Below, piece after piece: positions 1 to 6,288 of a stretch of 13,842 bases of DNA; within the stretch, counting starts at the first letter, position 1, and each line of letters opens with the position of its first letter. The translations under genes were made by a program, and so were the position numbers. The DNA lies in NCBI GenBank assembly GCA_022561255.1, contig JADFRO010000035.1, positions 1-13,842 on the forward strand, read 5' to 3'. The notes under the pieces were generated by a model that was not told the DNA's origin, made no database searches, and was given only the letters and a program-made list of their open reading frames with translations. This DNA comes from Planctomycetota bacterium. GTDB taxonomy: Bacteria > Planctomycetota > Phycisphaerae > UBA1845.

Positions 1-792
1 TCTGCTTCGCCGTTTTTCGACTACGTGTTCGACAAGATGATGGCCACCCCGCCCGCCAATCCGATGGGCATGCCCCCAAACGCCGGCGGAGAAGCAGCCG
101 GCAAGGCCAAGGCGGAAGAAACGAAGCGAGCCGCTAAGATCACGCGCGATCTGTACCGCAAGGTCGAAGGTATGAACATGATGGTCGCCGCGTCTCCTGA
201 AGGTTTAACGATGATCGGAAACTACGTGGGATCGGACACCGCCGGAATCCTCGATCTCGTAAAAAAGACGATGACCGCTGGTAGTGCGACCATGAGTGCC
301 TTCAACGGTGGAGCGACCTACGAGGCCAGCGGCTCCCGGAAAATCGGCGACGTCACCGTCGATGAATTCGTCTTGAAACTCGACCCAACGAATCCCGCGG
401 CTGCACAAGCGACCAAAATGTTCGGCGAGAATGCGCGCCTAGCGCTCGGCATCACAAACAACCGCGTTAGGTATTGCATGGGAAGCGAAGACGACATCAC
501 ACGGACGTTCGCGGGAAGAGTTGGCAAATCCTTGGTATCGGTCAAGTCGGTGGCCGACGTCATCGCCAAGCTGCCGTCGAGACGAAACGCGATCATACTT
601 CTTGATCCGATGGGCGTCCTGGCGGGCCTGGCTCCACACCTAAACCTAGGGCCGATCGACGTCAAAGAGCCCGGTACGCCGATTGGAATCTCCGCCTCTC
701 TATCCGGAAATCCCGTACGCGTTGACATTCATATTCCGGCGCGGGCCATCGGACAGGTCATGGAAGCACTAACGCCCGAGCAGCCCATGTGA
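1..792 (+). CDS. Hypothetical protein, C-terminal part (5' end outside window)
   Basis: The frame is open from the first base of the window, and the first possible start (GTG at 25, then ATG at 37) has no convincing ribosome binding site, so this is probably the 3' end of a longer gene; at least 263 residues are visible. I do not recognise the family. A Met/Pro/Gly-rich linker (about residues 12-38 counted from the window edge) is followed by a charged Lys/Glu/Arg stretch, then an alternating hydrophobic/polar region with Gly-rich turns. The end reads like beta strands (GISASLSGNPVRVDIHIP) followed by a short helix. This resembles secreted or periplasmic planctomycete proteins of unknown function, but no catalytic motif is visible. 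It stops at 790-792 (TGA), convergent with mobA. Its coding nature is supported by length and GC-rich third positions; its function is unknown. Confidence 0.7.
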   Translation, partial: SASPFFDYVFDKMMATPPANPMGMPPNAGGEAAGKAKAEETKRAAKITRDLYRKVEGMNMMVAASPEGLTMIGNYVGSDTAGILDLVKKTMTAGSATMSAFNGGATYEASGSRKIGDVTVDEFVLKLDPTNPAAAQATKMFGENARLALGITNNRVRYCMGSEDDITRTFAGRVGKSLVSVKSVADVIAKLPSRRNAIILLDPMGVLAGLAPHLNLGPIDVKEPGTPIGISASLSGNPVRVDIHIPARAIGQVMEALTPEQPM

Positions 793-834
793 TCGTTCAC
801 CCACGGGAAGTCGCACCCGTAACGTCACGGCCTT

Positions 835-865
835 CAGAGCCGCGACCGTGCGGGAGCGGTCGGCG
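835..865 (+). repeat. REP-like hairpin repeat, copy 1
   Basis: The sequence reads GAGCCGCGACCGTG, then CGGGAGCGGTCGGCG. It folds on itself: CGACCG (843-848) pairs with CGGTCG (857-862) around an 8-base loop, and GC (839-840) can pair with GC (863-864) over a small bulge. A close relative occurs twice more in this window, as an inverted pair at 5665-5739. I recall this type of short repeat from planctomycete genomes, where it sits in intergenic gaps; that is memory, not a search. It lies in the gap between two convergent genes, the usual place for such elements. Confidence 0.7.
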
Positions 866-921
866 CACCGAAACGCTAACCCATGAAACCAACTACAACG
901 GACCACAAGTCGGTCATAAAC

Positions 922-945
922 ACGACCGTCGTGGGCGGCGGTCGT
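922..945 (-). terminator. Stem-loop in convergent gap, likely terminator of mobA
   Basis: ACGACCG (922-928) pairs perfectly with CGGTCGT (939-945) around a 10-base loop. It lies six bases beyond the mobA stop codon and is followed, in the mobA direction, by GTTTATG, a weak T tract. As the gene on the other strand also ends nearby (792), the stem could serve both. The short T tract keeps the call tentative. Confidence 0.5.
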
Positions 946-950
946 TGCGA

Positions 951-1565
951 TCATTCCCCCGCGATCCGGCACACTGCCTCGTACGAAGGTTGATCGTTAA
1001 CGTTGCGGAGTGAGTCGAGACTCGAATCCGCCTCACGCAGTTCGTCGACCGCAACGAATCTCGCGCCGCACACACGAGCAAACTCCTGCACCCGCAAGTC
1101 GCCGTTGGCAAGTTGCTCCGCTAGGACGGAGCGGACGCTGAGGCGATAGGCAGCCACAAGCGGATAGCTTCGCTTGCCATCCATCGGAACGACCGCTGGC
1201 TCGTCGCCGAGCCGTTCAACGACGGCGCGCACGAAGGCGACGGACAACAACGGATGATCGCACGAGGCGACGAAGGCAGCGTCGCAGCGGTTCGCCAGCA
1301 TCTCGAATCCGGTAGCCAATCCTGCGAGCGGACCCGCGTCGTCCACGGCGTCGTATCCCAATATGATGTCAGCGGGCAGCGGCGGATACGACGCCCCTCG
1401 CTTACCCACAACCACGACGGGTGAAACGGCCTTCGCCACAACCCGCACAACGCGCGCAAGCATCGGCTCGGCACCGACGACAAGCCAAGGCTTGGGCGAT
1501 CCCATGCGACGGCTCCCTCCACCACACAGGACGACCCCACCGATGCGTAGAGGCGTTGACGTCAT
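951..1565 (-). CDS. mobA: Molybdenum cofactor guanylyltransferase MobA
   Basis: MobA transfers GMP from GTP to molybdopterin-bound molybdenum, making the MGD form of the cofactor used by DMSO-reductase-family enzymes such as nitrate reductases and formate dehydrogenases. The 204-residue product has the family's signature elements in order. These are the nucleotide-binding loop LCGGGSRRMGSPKP near residue 11, the DDAGPLAGLATG segment near residue 75, the metal-binding CDHPLL near residue 101, and a C-terminal LRNVNDQPSYEA matching the usual NVNTPED-type ending. The first loop has Cys where most homologues have Ala (LAGG). The frame is open further upstream, but ATG at 1565 is chosen because a purine-rich GGGGGAAAGAGAG lies directly before it and the family's N-terminus begins there. 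It is a cytoplasmic housekeeping enzyme with no molybdoenzyme gene visible nearby. It marks the left side as host chromosome. Confidence 0.9.
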   Translation of the reverse strand: MTSTPLRIGGVVLCGGGSRRMGSPKPWLVVGAEPMLARVVRVVAKAVSPVVVVGKRGASYPPLPADIILGYDAVDDAGPLAGLATGFEMLANRCDAAFVASCDHPLLSVAFVRAVVERLGDEPAVVPMDGKRSYPLVAAYRLSVRSVLAEQLANGDLRVQEFARVCGARFVAVDELREADSSLDSLRNVNDQPSYEAVCRIAGE

Positions 1566-1963
1566 CTCTCTTTCCCCCGTCGCTCGCGGCTTTGTTGCTG
1601 CCGGGGAACTCGGTTCACGTTCACAGCCCCGGTATACCCGCCTGCCCAAGTGAGGTACAGCGTACCGCTAGAGCAGTTCCCGTTTCGTATGCCGGGTCCG
1701 CCGGCCTTCGCAACACATCGAACAGCGAGAAATCGCGCGGGCGAGCTGCGCTCCGCAAGAGAGTCCGCGGCTCGGAACACAGAAACGCTAAATGCTCTAG
1801 AGCGACCCGAAGTGCTGGTCAGCGGTGTCGGGTTGGGCGTACCGCAAGTTAGTTATCGGCCGTTAGAAAGATGCGTTTTCGCCGAGCGTTGGCCTTCGGC
1901 ACTACTTCATCGACTCGCGGAATGATCCGATAACTTATGGTGACCTGTTGCCGGGAGTTCGAT
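1566..1963. other. Gene-free region with several inverted repeats between mobA and the small lipoprotein gene
   Basis: I see no supported gene here; the open frames lack ribosome sites and recognisable products. The region must hold the promoters of mobA (leftward) and of the 1964 gene (rightward), but neither has clear -35/-10 boxes. Structures present are GCCGG/CCGGC (1691-1695 and 1701-1705), an inverted pair CTAGAGCA (1668-1675) and TGCTCTAG (1793-1800), the palindrome GCTCTAGAGC (1794-1803), a stem CGACCCGA/TCGGGTTG (1803-1810 and 1828-1835, one G-T pair), and a perfect 9-base pair AGTTATCGG (1851-1859) with CCGATAACT (1927-1935). It also lies next to the end of the phage-type cluster, so it may contain the left junction of that insert. 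No tRNA is visible. Confidence 0.6.
1851..1935. repeat. 9-bp perfect inverted repeat upstream of the small lipoprotein gene
   Basis: AGTTATCGG at 1851-1859 is the exact reverse complement of CCGATAACT at 1927-1935. The right arm ends 28 bases before the ATG at 1964. The 67-base spacing is too long for a simple terminator. It could be a pair of sites for one regulator, or chance. Confidence 0.35.
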
Positions 1964-2131
1964 ATGGACCAACGTAAAAGATCGCGGATCGTCGTCACCC
2001 TGCTGATGCTCAGCGCGGCGTTGACCAGCGGATGTGAAACGGATTTCATCGAAGAGCAAGCCCTGGAGAGCTTCGCCTCTTTCATCACGAGTGTCGTCAC
2101 TACCGCCATCGATGACACCATCCGACCCTAG
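1964..2131 (+). CDS. Small lipoprotein-like protein (55 aa), unknown function
   Basis: The product has a basic N-terminus (MDQRKRSR), a hydrophobic stretch (about residues 9-20) and then ALTSGC with Cys24, which looks like a lipoprotein signal. The -3 position is Thr where Leu is usual, so the lipobox is imperfect. The roughly 31-residue mature part begins with acidic residues and continues as a probable amphipathic helix rich in Phe, Val and Ile. The ATG at 1964 is chosen over the in-frame ATG at 1937 because GGGAG lies six bases before it and the signal peptide then starts normally. It ends 3 nt from the stop of the LamG gene on the other strand. Position allows either a host gene or cargo of the phage-type cluster; a spanin-like (Rz1) role is conceivable, but the proline-rich composition of Rz1 is missing. 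I do not recognise a family. Confidence 0.6.
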   Translation: MDQRKRSRIVVTLLMLSAALTSGCETDFIEEQALESFASFITSVVTTAIDDTIRP

Positions 2132-2134
2132 ACG

Positions 2135-3091
2135 CTACCCGATCAACACGGCGCGACCGCCCGTCGAGCCGTAGTATCCGCCCAAACTCACGATGCGATT
2201 CGCTACCGGCACCATACCTACCGCGCGATGCCGCCTGCGAAACATAGCCAGCGGGTCAGCCGATAACGTCCGAACTTCCCAATCACTGAGCGCCCGCGTC
2301 CAACACTGCCACAGCGCGAGTGAATACGATTCTGCGCCGGGGTTGGATGGTTTGAATTTCTTGATCCATCCGATGTTCGACTTGCGCGTACTATTCGCGT
2401 GGACCATTGTTTGTGAGCTAGCGTTCTGGGCGACGTCGTCCCAATTTTCCATCTGACCGTTCTGCCAAAAGTCGATGCCAACGGTCTTAGCCTCATCGGG
2501 CAATTCAAAACTACGAACGACGACCACGATGTACGTCCACTTATCGACCGTGATGAAGCTGTTCGCGGTCTGCCAGAGCTTCATCCCGAACTCCCCGAAC
2601 ATTGTGGCAGTCGTGTTGTCGCCTACGCTGAGCGCCATCTCGTTGTCGGTCGAACGAAAGATGTGAATTCCAGCGAAGAACTGAGAGCCGGCCCGACGGT
2701 CTGAGACGAAAAACATCGCCAAGTCAGTACCACTGAACGTGTGGCAGTTGACGTAGAACGCTATCGTAAACGGAGCATCAAACTTGTACATCGAGCCGTC
2801 GCTCGCACCACTGTCGTGCTTGAGAACACGGGACGTCGCAGCCGGAGGATTGAAGTCGAAAGCTGGACCAATCGGAGAGGTGACAAGCGGGACAGGAGGC
2901 AGAGCGTTCCAATGGTCGCCTCGATGGGCAAACTCCGGGACGGTAAATGACGTGCCCATGATGCATGGGGCGATGGTGCCGATGTGATTACGCCACAAGC
3001 CAGGATACAACGACTCCTGAGCGTCCTTTGCGTAACCCAGACCCGCATTGACGATGCTGATGTTCTGCGCTCGGTACGGAACCCCGGCCAC
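2135..3091 (-). CDS. LamG/concanavalin-A-like phage appendage protein
   Basis: This 318-residue protein is the last gene of the phage-type cluster. Residues from about 105 to 280 look like a concanavalin-A/LamG jelly roll: a strand ending FTIAFYVNCHTF, then MFFVSDRRAGSQFFAGIHI, then WTYIVVVVRS, then a late SYSLALWQCWTRALSDWEV strand-turn. The ending LSADPLAMFRRRHR is of a type I recall after LamG domains in planctomycete and prophage proteins. Such domains commonly bind carbohydrate, so a role in host surface recognition or as a virion surface protein is plausible. The start is GTG at 3091, placed exactly after the TAA stop of the preceding gene (TAAGTG), with GGAGG eight bases before it, so translation is probably coupled. 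The first 30 or so residues may anchor it to the particle. The ligand cannot be read from sequence. Confidence 0.75.
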   Translation of the reverse strand: MAGVPYRAQNISIVNAGLGYAKDAQESLYPGLWRNHIGTIAPCIMGTSFTVPEFAHRGDHWNALPPVPLVTSPIGPAFDFNPPAATSRVLKHDSGASDGSMYKFDAPFTIAFYVNCHTFSGTDLAMFFVSDRRAGSQFFAGIHIFRSTDNEMALSVGDNTTATMFGEFGMKLWQTANSFITVDKWTYIVVVVRSFELPDEAKTVGIDFWQNGQMENWDDVAQNASSQTMVHANSTRKSNIGWIKKFKPSNPGAESYSLALWQCWTRALSDWEVRTLSADPLAMFRRRHRAVGMVPVANRIVSLGGYYGSTGGRAVLIG

Positions 3092-3571
3092 TTACTGTAC
3101 CTCCGGGTTGGCTCCGACGTATCGAACCCAATGGTTCGAGCCCGTGCTATGCAGAGACCTGCCCGTGCTGTTGACGATTGCAACTCCCCACTGCCGTCCG
3201 GGATCATGCACGATGAACTCACCGTAGAGTATGTCGCCCGCTGCGGGCGAAGTTCCGTTGTACAGTGCGCCGATGAGTTGAGCGTTCTTGATCGTCAGGG
3301 CAGCGTCCGTCGTGCCGCCGCCGTCGGTGATGTGTTCCGTCGCGTTATCGTCCGCCTTGAGAAGATAGACGTAAACCGCACGATTCGCAGTCGGCGTCAG
3401 CGAGCCGTCCTGCCTAACCTTCACGAAAATGTGCAGTTTGCTGTAGCGGTCTGACGTATTGTCGATGAGCGTTGATTGTCTGCCAACACCAACATCAGAC
3501 GCCGCCAGCGACGCGAGCGTGATCGTTAGCGCCGTTGACGAACCGAACTTGTCTTTGATTTCGTTGGCCAT
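3092..3571 (-). CDS. Phage virion-type hypothetical protein (159 aa)
   Basis: The product begins MANEIKDKFGSSTALTITL and ends SNHWVRYVGANPEVQ. This start and ending fit a phage structural protein family that I recall next to LamG proteins, but I know no function for it. It is beta-rich and Gly/Thr-rich with no membrane segment. The frame is open upstream to 3742, but that part overlaps the preceding gene and is out of character, so ATG at 3571 is used; a weak AGG lies nine bases before it. The gene starts 10 nt after the previous stop and its stop abuts the LamG start, so it is part of the same transcript. A baseplate, collar or surface appendage role is inferred from position only. Confidence 0.75.
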   Translation of the reverse strand: MANEIKDKFGSSTALTITLASLAASDVGVGRQSTLIDNTSDRYSKLHIFVKVRQDGSLTPTANRAVYVYLLKADDNATEHITDGGGTTDAALTIKNAQLIGALYNGTSPAAGDILYGEFIVHDPGRQWGVAIVNSTGRSLHSTGSNHWVRYVGANPEVQ

Positions 3572-3581
3572 GATTCGTTGC

Positions 3582-4136
3582 CTAATCGATCGTGTATTCG
3601 AGAGATATCCACAGTTTGGTTGGGGAGGAAGACACGGCCGAAGCTGAATAGTGTAGCCACACGTCAGGGCCGATCGATGCGCTGTCAAAACCAGTTTGTT
3701 CGAGTCCGGAGCTCGTCGCTTGCTTGTCCGTCGACCAAACATTCGTGCCCGCTACGTCGGGCGTAAGCTTGGCGCGAATCTCGATGTTGAAGTCAACGCT
3801 GCCCACATCGGTGACGGCACGCACAGCCACCATCGTGGCTGCATCAGGAACGTAAGCGATGGGGAATTCGTCCGTTGCGGTTGGATCTTCGATGTAGATC
3901 ACGCGCGAGACCGTACGAAACTGCGGCGCGACCGTCAGGTAGGATTCGAGCCCAGCGTCATCTTTGGCGTAGAGTCGACCATCGCTCTTGGCATACACGA
4001 CGACCGAGCCCGAGCGCGGAGTCGCCGCTGCAGACATCTCTCTCAGCTCGAGACTCGTGTCGTCTCCGAGGCTCAGCGAGCCATCGCCGGTCAGATACGG
4101 CGTCACCAAACTGTCAACGGTGTTGGAGCGAGGCAT
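3582..4136 (-). CDS. Phage virion-type protein with fibre-like N-terminal motif (184 aa)
   Basis: The first 35 residues lead into GSVVVYAKSDGRLYAKDDAG (about residues 43-62), the kind of segment found in phage collar and tail-fibre proteins, where a short strand repeat announces particle-bound display. The remainder (residues 65-184) is beta-rich with a closing strand WISLEYTID. No enzyme motif is seen. ATG at 4136 is the only reasonable start; its ribosome site is weak (AAGAGAA), and it begins 15 nt after the stop of the upstream gene. It was probably co-expressed with its neighbours as part of the virion surface. The exact role is unknown. Confidence 0.72.
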   Translation of the reverse strand: MPRSNTVDSLVTPYLTGDGSLSLGDDTSLELREMSAAATPRSGSVVVYAKSDGRLYAKDDAGLESYLTVAPQFRTVSRVIYIEDPTATDEFPIAYVPDAATMVAVRAVTDVGSVDFNIEIRAKLTPDVAGTNVWSTDKQATSSGLEQTGFDSASIGPDVWLHYSASAVSSSPTKLWISLEYTID

Positions 4137-4151
4137 GTGCAGGGTGTTCTC

Positions 4152-4598
4152 TTATGAGGCGAGTGCGAGTCCCACTTCCAGTCCCCAGGTGATGTTGCCG
4201 CTGTCCGGGTTGGTCCAACGAACGCGAACGGTGTCACCGACCTGGAAGGTCCACGGTGACGGGTCGACGCTCTCCTCCGCCGGGATGCGAAGGTTCACGT
4301 CACGCCCCGTCCCAGCTCGGGTGATCGTGAACAGATCGGCGTCGTGCGCCGTTCCACCGGCTGAATCCACCGAAACGAGAAACGAGGCCTCACCCGCAGT
4401 TCCGGCAAAATGACAACGTACGAAAACGAGTCGGTAGCGCAGGCTCAAGGAAAACGTGGCGTCGATGTCCGCGCTGCCCGTCGAAGTCTTGGCGGTGATC
4501 GCCTGGAGCTGCCGCGCGGAGATGAGCGCGACCTCCGCACTTTGCTGGATCAGGGCCGACTCAGCCGCTTTGACGATGTCGGTTGTGCTTCGTGCCAT
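4152..4598 (-). CDS. Phage virion-type hypothetical protein (148 aa)
   Basis: A helical N-terminus (residues 1-35, Ala/Gln-rich) is followed by an all-beta domain: SLSLRYRLVFVRCHF, then FLVSVDSAGGTAHDADLF, then GDTVRVRWTNP and a final WGLEVGLALAS. The pattern of a strand pair, an SVDSAGG-type turn and a closing GD.V.V.W.N strand is common among small head or tail surface proteins, but I cannot name a family. The start ATG at 4598 lies 2 nt after the stop of the previous gene, so translation is likely coupled. No membrane segment and no catalytic motif are visible. Confidence 0.7.
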   Translation of the reverse strand: MARSTTDIVKAAESALIQQSAEVALISARQLQAITAKTSTGSADIDATFSLSLRYRLVFVRCHFAGTAGEASFLVSVDSAGGTAHDADLFTITRAGTGRDVNLRIPAEESVDPSPWTFQVGDTVRVRWTNPDSGNITWGLEVGLALAS

Positions 4599-4600
4599 AA

Positions 4601-5047
4601 TCAGGAATCCACCGCGTCGGTTACGTGGCCCGAGAGCGTATTGCCCGCTGGAATCTGTACGCGAAACGGTACGCCGATCAGTTCAGACACACCCGCGCCG
4701 TCCGCCGGAACGATTACGGTTGCGTCACCGACGAACAGTACGTCGCTCAGCGTTCGCAGTCGTTTTTGTCCGCTCGCGCGATATCGAATGAGTAGATCGA
4801 TGTCGCTGGTCATGCCCAGAAGTTCCTCTGCGACGGACCCGTGATATGAGAAAACGAAACCCGAGATGCGATGGAGGCCGCGGTCGAACGTTCCCAAGAT
4901 TCCCGCCGCGGCATCCGCTCCGGAAAAGGGCACCGGCTCAACGCCCGGTTTGTACACGACGCTGTGCACGCCCTCGATCGCCGTTTCAGTAAACGGCGTC
5001 GCTCGAAGTTTGGTTGCGGCGCCGCGTGTCGCAAGAATCCAGATCAT
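4601..5047 (-). CDS. Phage virion-type hypothetical protein (148 aa), possibly tail or connector
   Basis: The protein opens MIWILATRGAATKLRATPF and has alternating short strands, then LRTLSDVLFVGDATVIVPADG (split here only as a landmark, about residues 97-117) and a conserved-looking ELIGVPFRVQIPAGNTL near the C-terminus. It lies directly after the possible tail-terminator gene, the slot where a connector or tube protein often lies in tailed phages. No homology is recognised, so the role is positional inference. The ATG at 5047 has GGTGAG six bases before it. The 49-nt gap to the upstream stop is without structure that I can see. Confidence 0.65.
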   Translation of the reverse strand: MIWILATRGAATKLRATPFTETAIEGVHSVVYKPGVEPVPFSGADAAAGILGTFDRGLHRISGFVFSYHGSVAEELLGMTSDIDLLIRYRASGQKRLRTLSDVLFVGDATVIVPADGAGVSELIGVPFRVQIPAGNTLSGHVTDAVDS

Positions 5048-5096
5048 CGTTTCTCACCACAAAAGTCGGATCCTCCCGACCGTTTCCGATGGATCG

Positions 5097-5582
5097 CTAT
5101 GCTGCGGGCAGTCGGTTTTGATTACGCTGGACCTTCACCACGAACGTCTGCGTGGCCGAGGCCGACGCCAGGCGCGCGCCGGATGTTGCCCGCGGTTGAT
5201 CAAACGTCCACACGCGCCGGTCGAACCCGTCCGCACCGTCGATCACACCGGTGTCGACGATGCTATCGAGGTAGTCTTCCAAGGCCCCGATCTTGTCGAG
5301 CATCGCACCGAACGGATCATCCGCGATCACGTCCGTGACGACCTTCAGCGTGGCCGAGCACTCCATGATCTTGTCCCCGTCGATCGCGCCGACTGCTTTC
5401 GCGCTGGTCAACTTGAACGAAAGAAAGGGGCGTGCGAAGTCACTTTCACCACCTTCGCCAACCGATACACGCCAGAACGGCTTCGTAGTCGTCGGCGGAT
5501 CGGCCGTCAGATTCGTGCGTAGCTTGTCGACGAACTCGTCGACGGCAGCCTTGATCGTCGTTCGACCGGGTGTCGCAGCCAT
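5097..5582 (-). CDS. Putative head completion / tail terminator protein (Mu gp37-like position)
   Basis: The 161-residue product starts with an amphipathic helix containing TTIKAAVDEFVDKLRTNL, followed by strands including PFLSFKLTSAKAV, a central IMECSATLKVVTDVIADDPF, the helix MLDKIGALEDYLDSI and a C-terminal strand TQTFVVKVQRNQ. A first helix, a beta sheet with an opposing helix, and a late strand is the arrangement of tail-terminator/neck proteins. The gene sits after gp36 as Mu gp37 does, which supports this call, though sequence similarity to gp37 is not evident by eye. It starts at ATG 5582, with GGA nine bases before. Its 195-base upstream gap, the largest in the cluster, carries a palindrome and a repeat pair. 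Confidence 0.6.
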   Translation of the reverse strand: MAATPGRTTIKAAVDEFVDKLRTNLTADPPTTTKPFWRVSVGEGGESDFARPFLSFKLTSAKAVGAIDGDKIMECSATLKVVTDVIADDPFGAMLDKIGALEDYLDSIVDTGVIDGADGFDRRVWTFDQPRATSGARLASASATQTFVVKVQRNQNRLPAA

Positions 5583-5610
5583 GAGTGATCCAGCTTCCTT
5601 CGCGATGCGG

Positions 5611-5624
5611 AGCGTTCGAACGCT
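5611..5624. promoter_or_regulatory. 14-bp perfect palindrome upstream of the gp37-position gene
   Basis: AGCGTTCGAACGCT reads the same on both strands. It lies 28 bases before the start codon at 5582, in the only large gap inside the cluster. A dyad of this size and place would suit a dimeric regulator, but no regulator gene is visible and chance is possible. Confidence 0.35.
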
Positions 5625-5664
5625 TACCTATTGCCCCGTCACGCGTTGATTGACGAGTCTTACC

Positions 5665-5739
5665 GAGCCGCGACCGTGAGGGAGTGGACAATCCGAGATC
5701 ACCGGGGAACGCTGGACCGCTCCCTCACGATCGCGCCTC
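5665..5739. repeat. Inverted pair of REP-like repeats inside the phage-type cluster
   Basis: The left arm (5665-5688, + orientation) reads GAGCCGCGACCGTG then AGGGAGTGGA. The right arm (5716-5739), read on the - strand, gives GAGGCGCGATCGTG then AGGGAGCGGT. Over 23 aligned bases the arms agree at 20, and one of the differences still allows a G-U pair, so the transcript can form a long hairpin with a loop of about 27 bases. The same unit occurs singly at 835-865 in the host gap. It fills the gap between the gp36-like and gp37-position genes and ends about 40 nt after the gp36-like stop. Confidence 0.75.
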
Positions 5740-5777
5740 TGTTCAGGCCAATCCATCGAATGACGTCTGACAGAACG

Positions 5778-6221
5778 CTAATGCCCCGCCAGTTCATCGC
5801 GCGTTAGCAGACGATCTTCTCCCGTCGTCGTTGCGATGGTTCCGCGCGCCGGATTTGCCGCCACGGTCGCAGCCGCCGGCAACTCAATGACCCCACGGGC
5901 TAACCGCTCAAGCCACTCGATGGTCTGCGAATAGCGCCGGCGCGCATCGTCCGAGACGGGCGGACGACGGAGGCGCAGCCGATACTCAGCCACGTCCAAC
6001 GTGATCGAGGCGAGCAGATCGATAAGGTCGGTGTGAACCGTGAGGTCGATTGGCACCTGATAGCGCCGGGCGAGATAGCTGTTGACCTCGCCTTCGGCAC
6101 CCAGACGAGTCTCATCAACGACGCCGACGTCGGCCACACCGTCTCCGTCGTCGTCGGCGAGTTGAACGTAAGCGCTGCTGCCCAGGCGTTCCTGAATGTC
6201 GGCGCTGCTGATGTAGGCCAT
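5778..6221 (-). CDS. Mu gp36-like head-tail connector (DUF1320)
   Basis: The 147-residue protein begins MAYISSADIQERLGSSAYVQLADDDG (as two pieces: MAYISSADIQERLG, then YVQLADDDG), the typical DUF1320/gp36 opening, in which a helix-forming I/DL..R.G is followed by the L.QL.D segment. Next come the helical EGEVNSYLARRYQVPID, the helix LIDLLASITLDVAEYRLR, and RRRYSQTIEWLERLARG. This helical bundle is that of adaptor proteins joining portal and tail. Length matches Mu gp36. The start is ATG 6221 with GGAG five bases before it. It follows the major capsid gene by 67 nt, as expected in Mu-like phages. The stop at 5778 is followed by the repeat-bearing gap. Confidence 0.85.
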   Translation of the reverse strand: MAYISSADIQERLGSSAYVQLADDDGDGVADVGVVDETRLGAEGEVNSYLARRYQVPIDLTVHTDLIDLLASITLDVAEYRLRLRRPPVSDDARRRYSQTIEWLERLARGVIELPAAATVAANPARGTIATTTGEDRLLTRDELAGH

Positions 6222-6288
6222 GTCGTCTCCATCCCAACTGTTCGTCGAGCGGCGCGAGCAACCGCCCGCGCCGCTACGACCAACTGAA

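Noticed and set aside
1566..1649. A 28-residue N-terminal extension of MobA starting at 1649
   Set aside because: It has no ribosome site, is unlike the family's N-terminus, and ATG 1565 has a strong purine-rich site directly before it.
1626..1660. Possible promoter for mobA with TATACC and TGTACC spaced by 17 bases on the - strand
   Set aside because: Only about half of the consensus positions match, too weak to annotate in GC-rich DNA.
871..1791. AAACGCTAA occurring at 871-879 and 1783-1791, with a similar AACGCTAA at 5774-5781
   Set aside because: Two copies may be parts of repeat tails, but the third overlaps the gp36-like stop codon, so a common element is not shown.
3572..3742. A 57-residue upstream extension of the 159-residue virion protein
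   Set aside because: It overlaps the preceding gene out of frame and is Arg/Pro/Cys-rich, unlike the rest; MANEIKDKFG at 3571 is a natural start.
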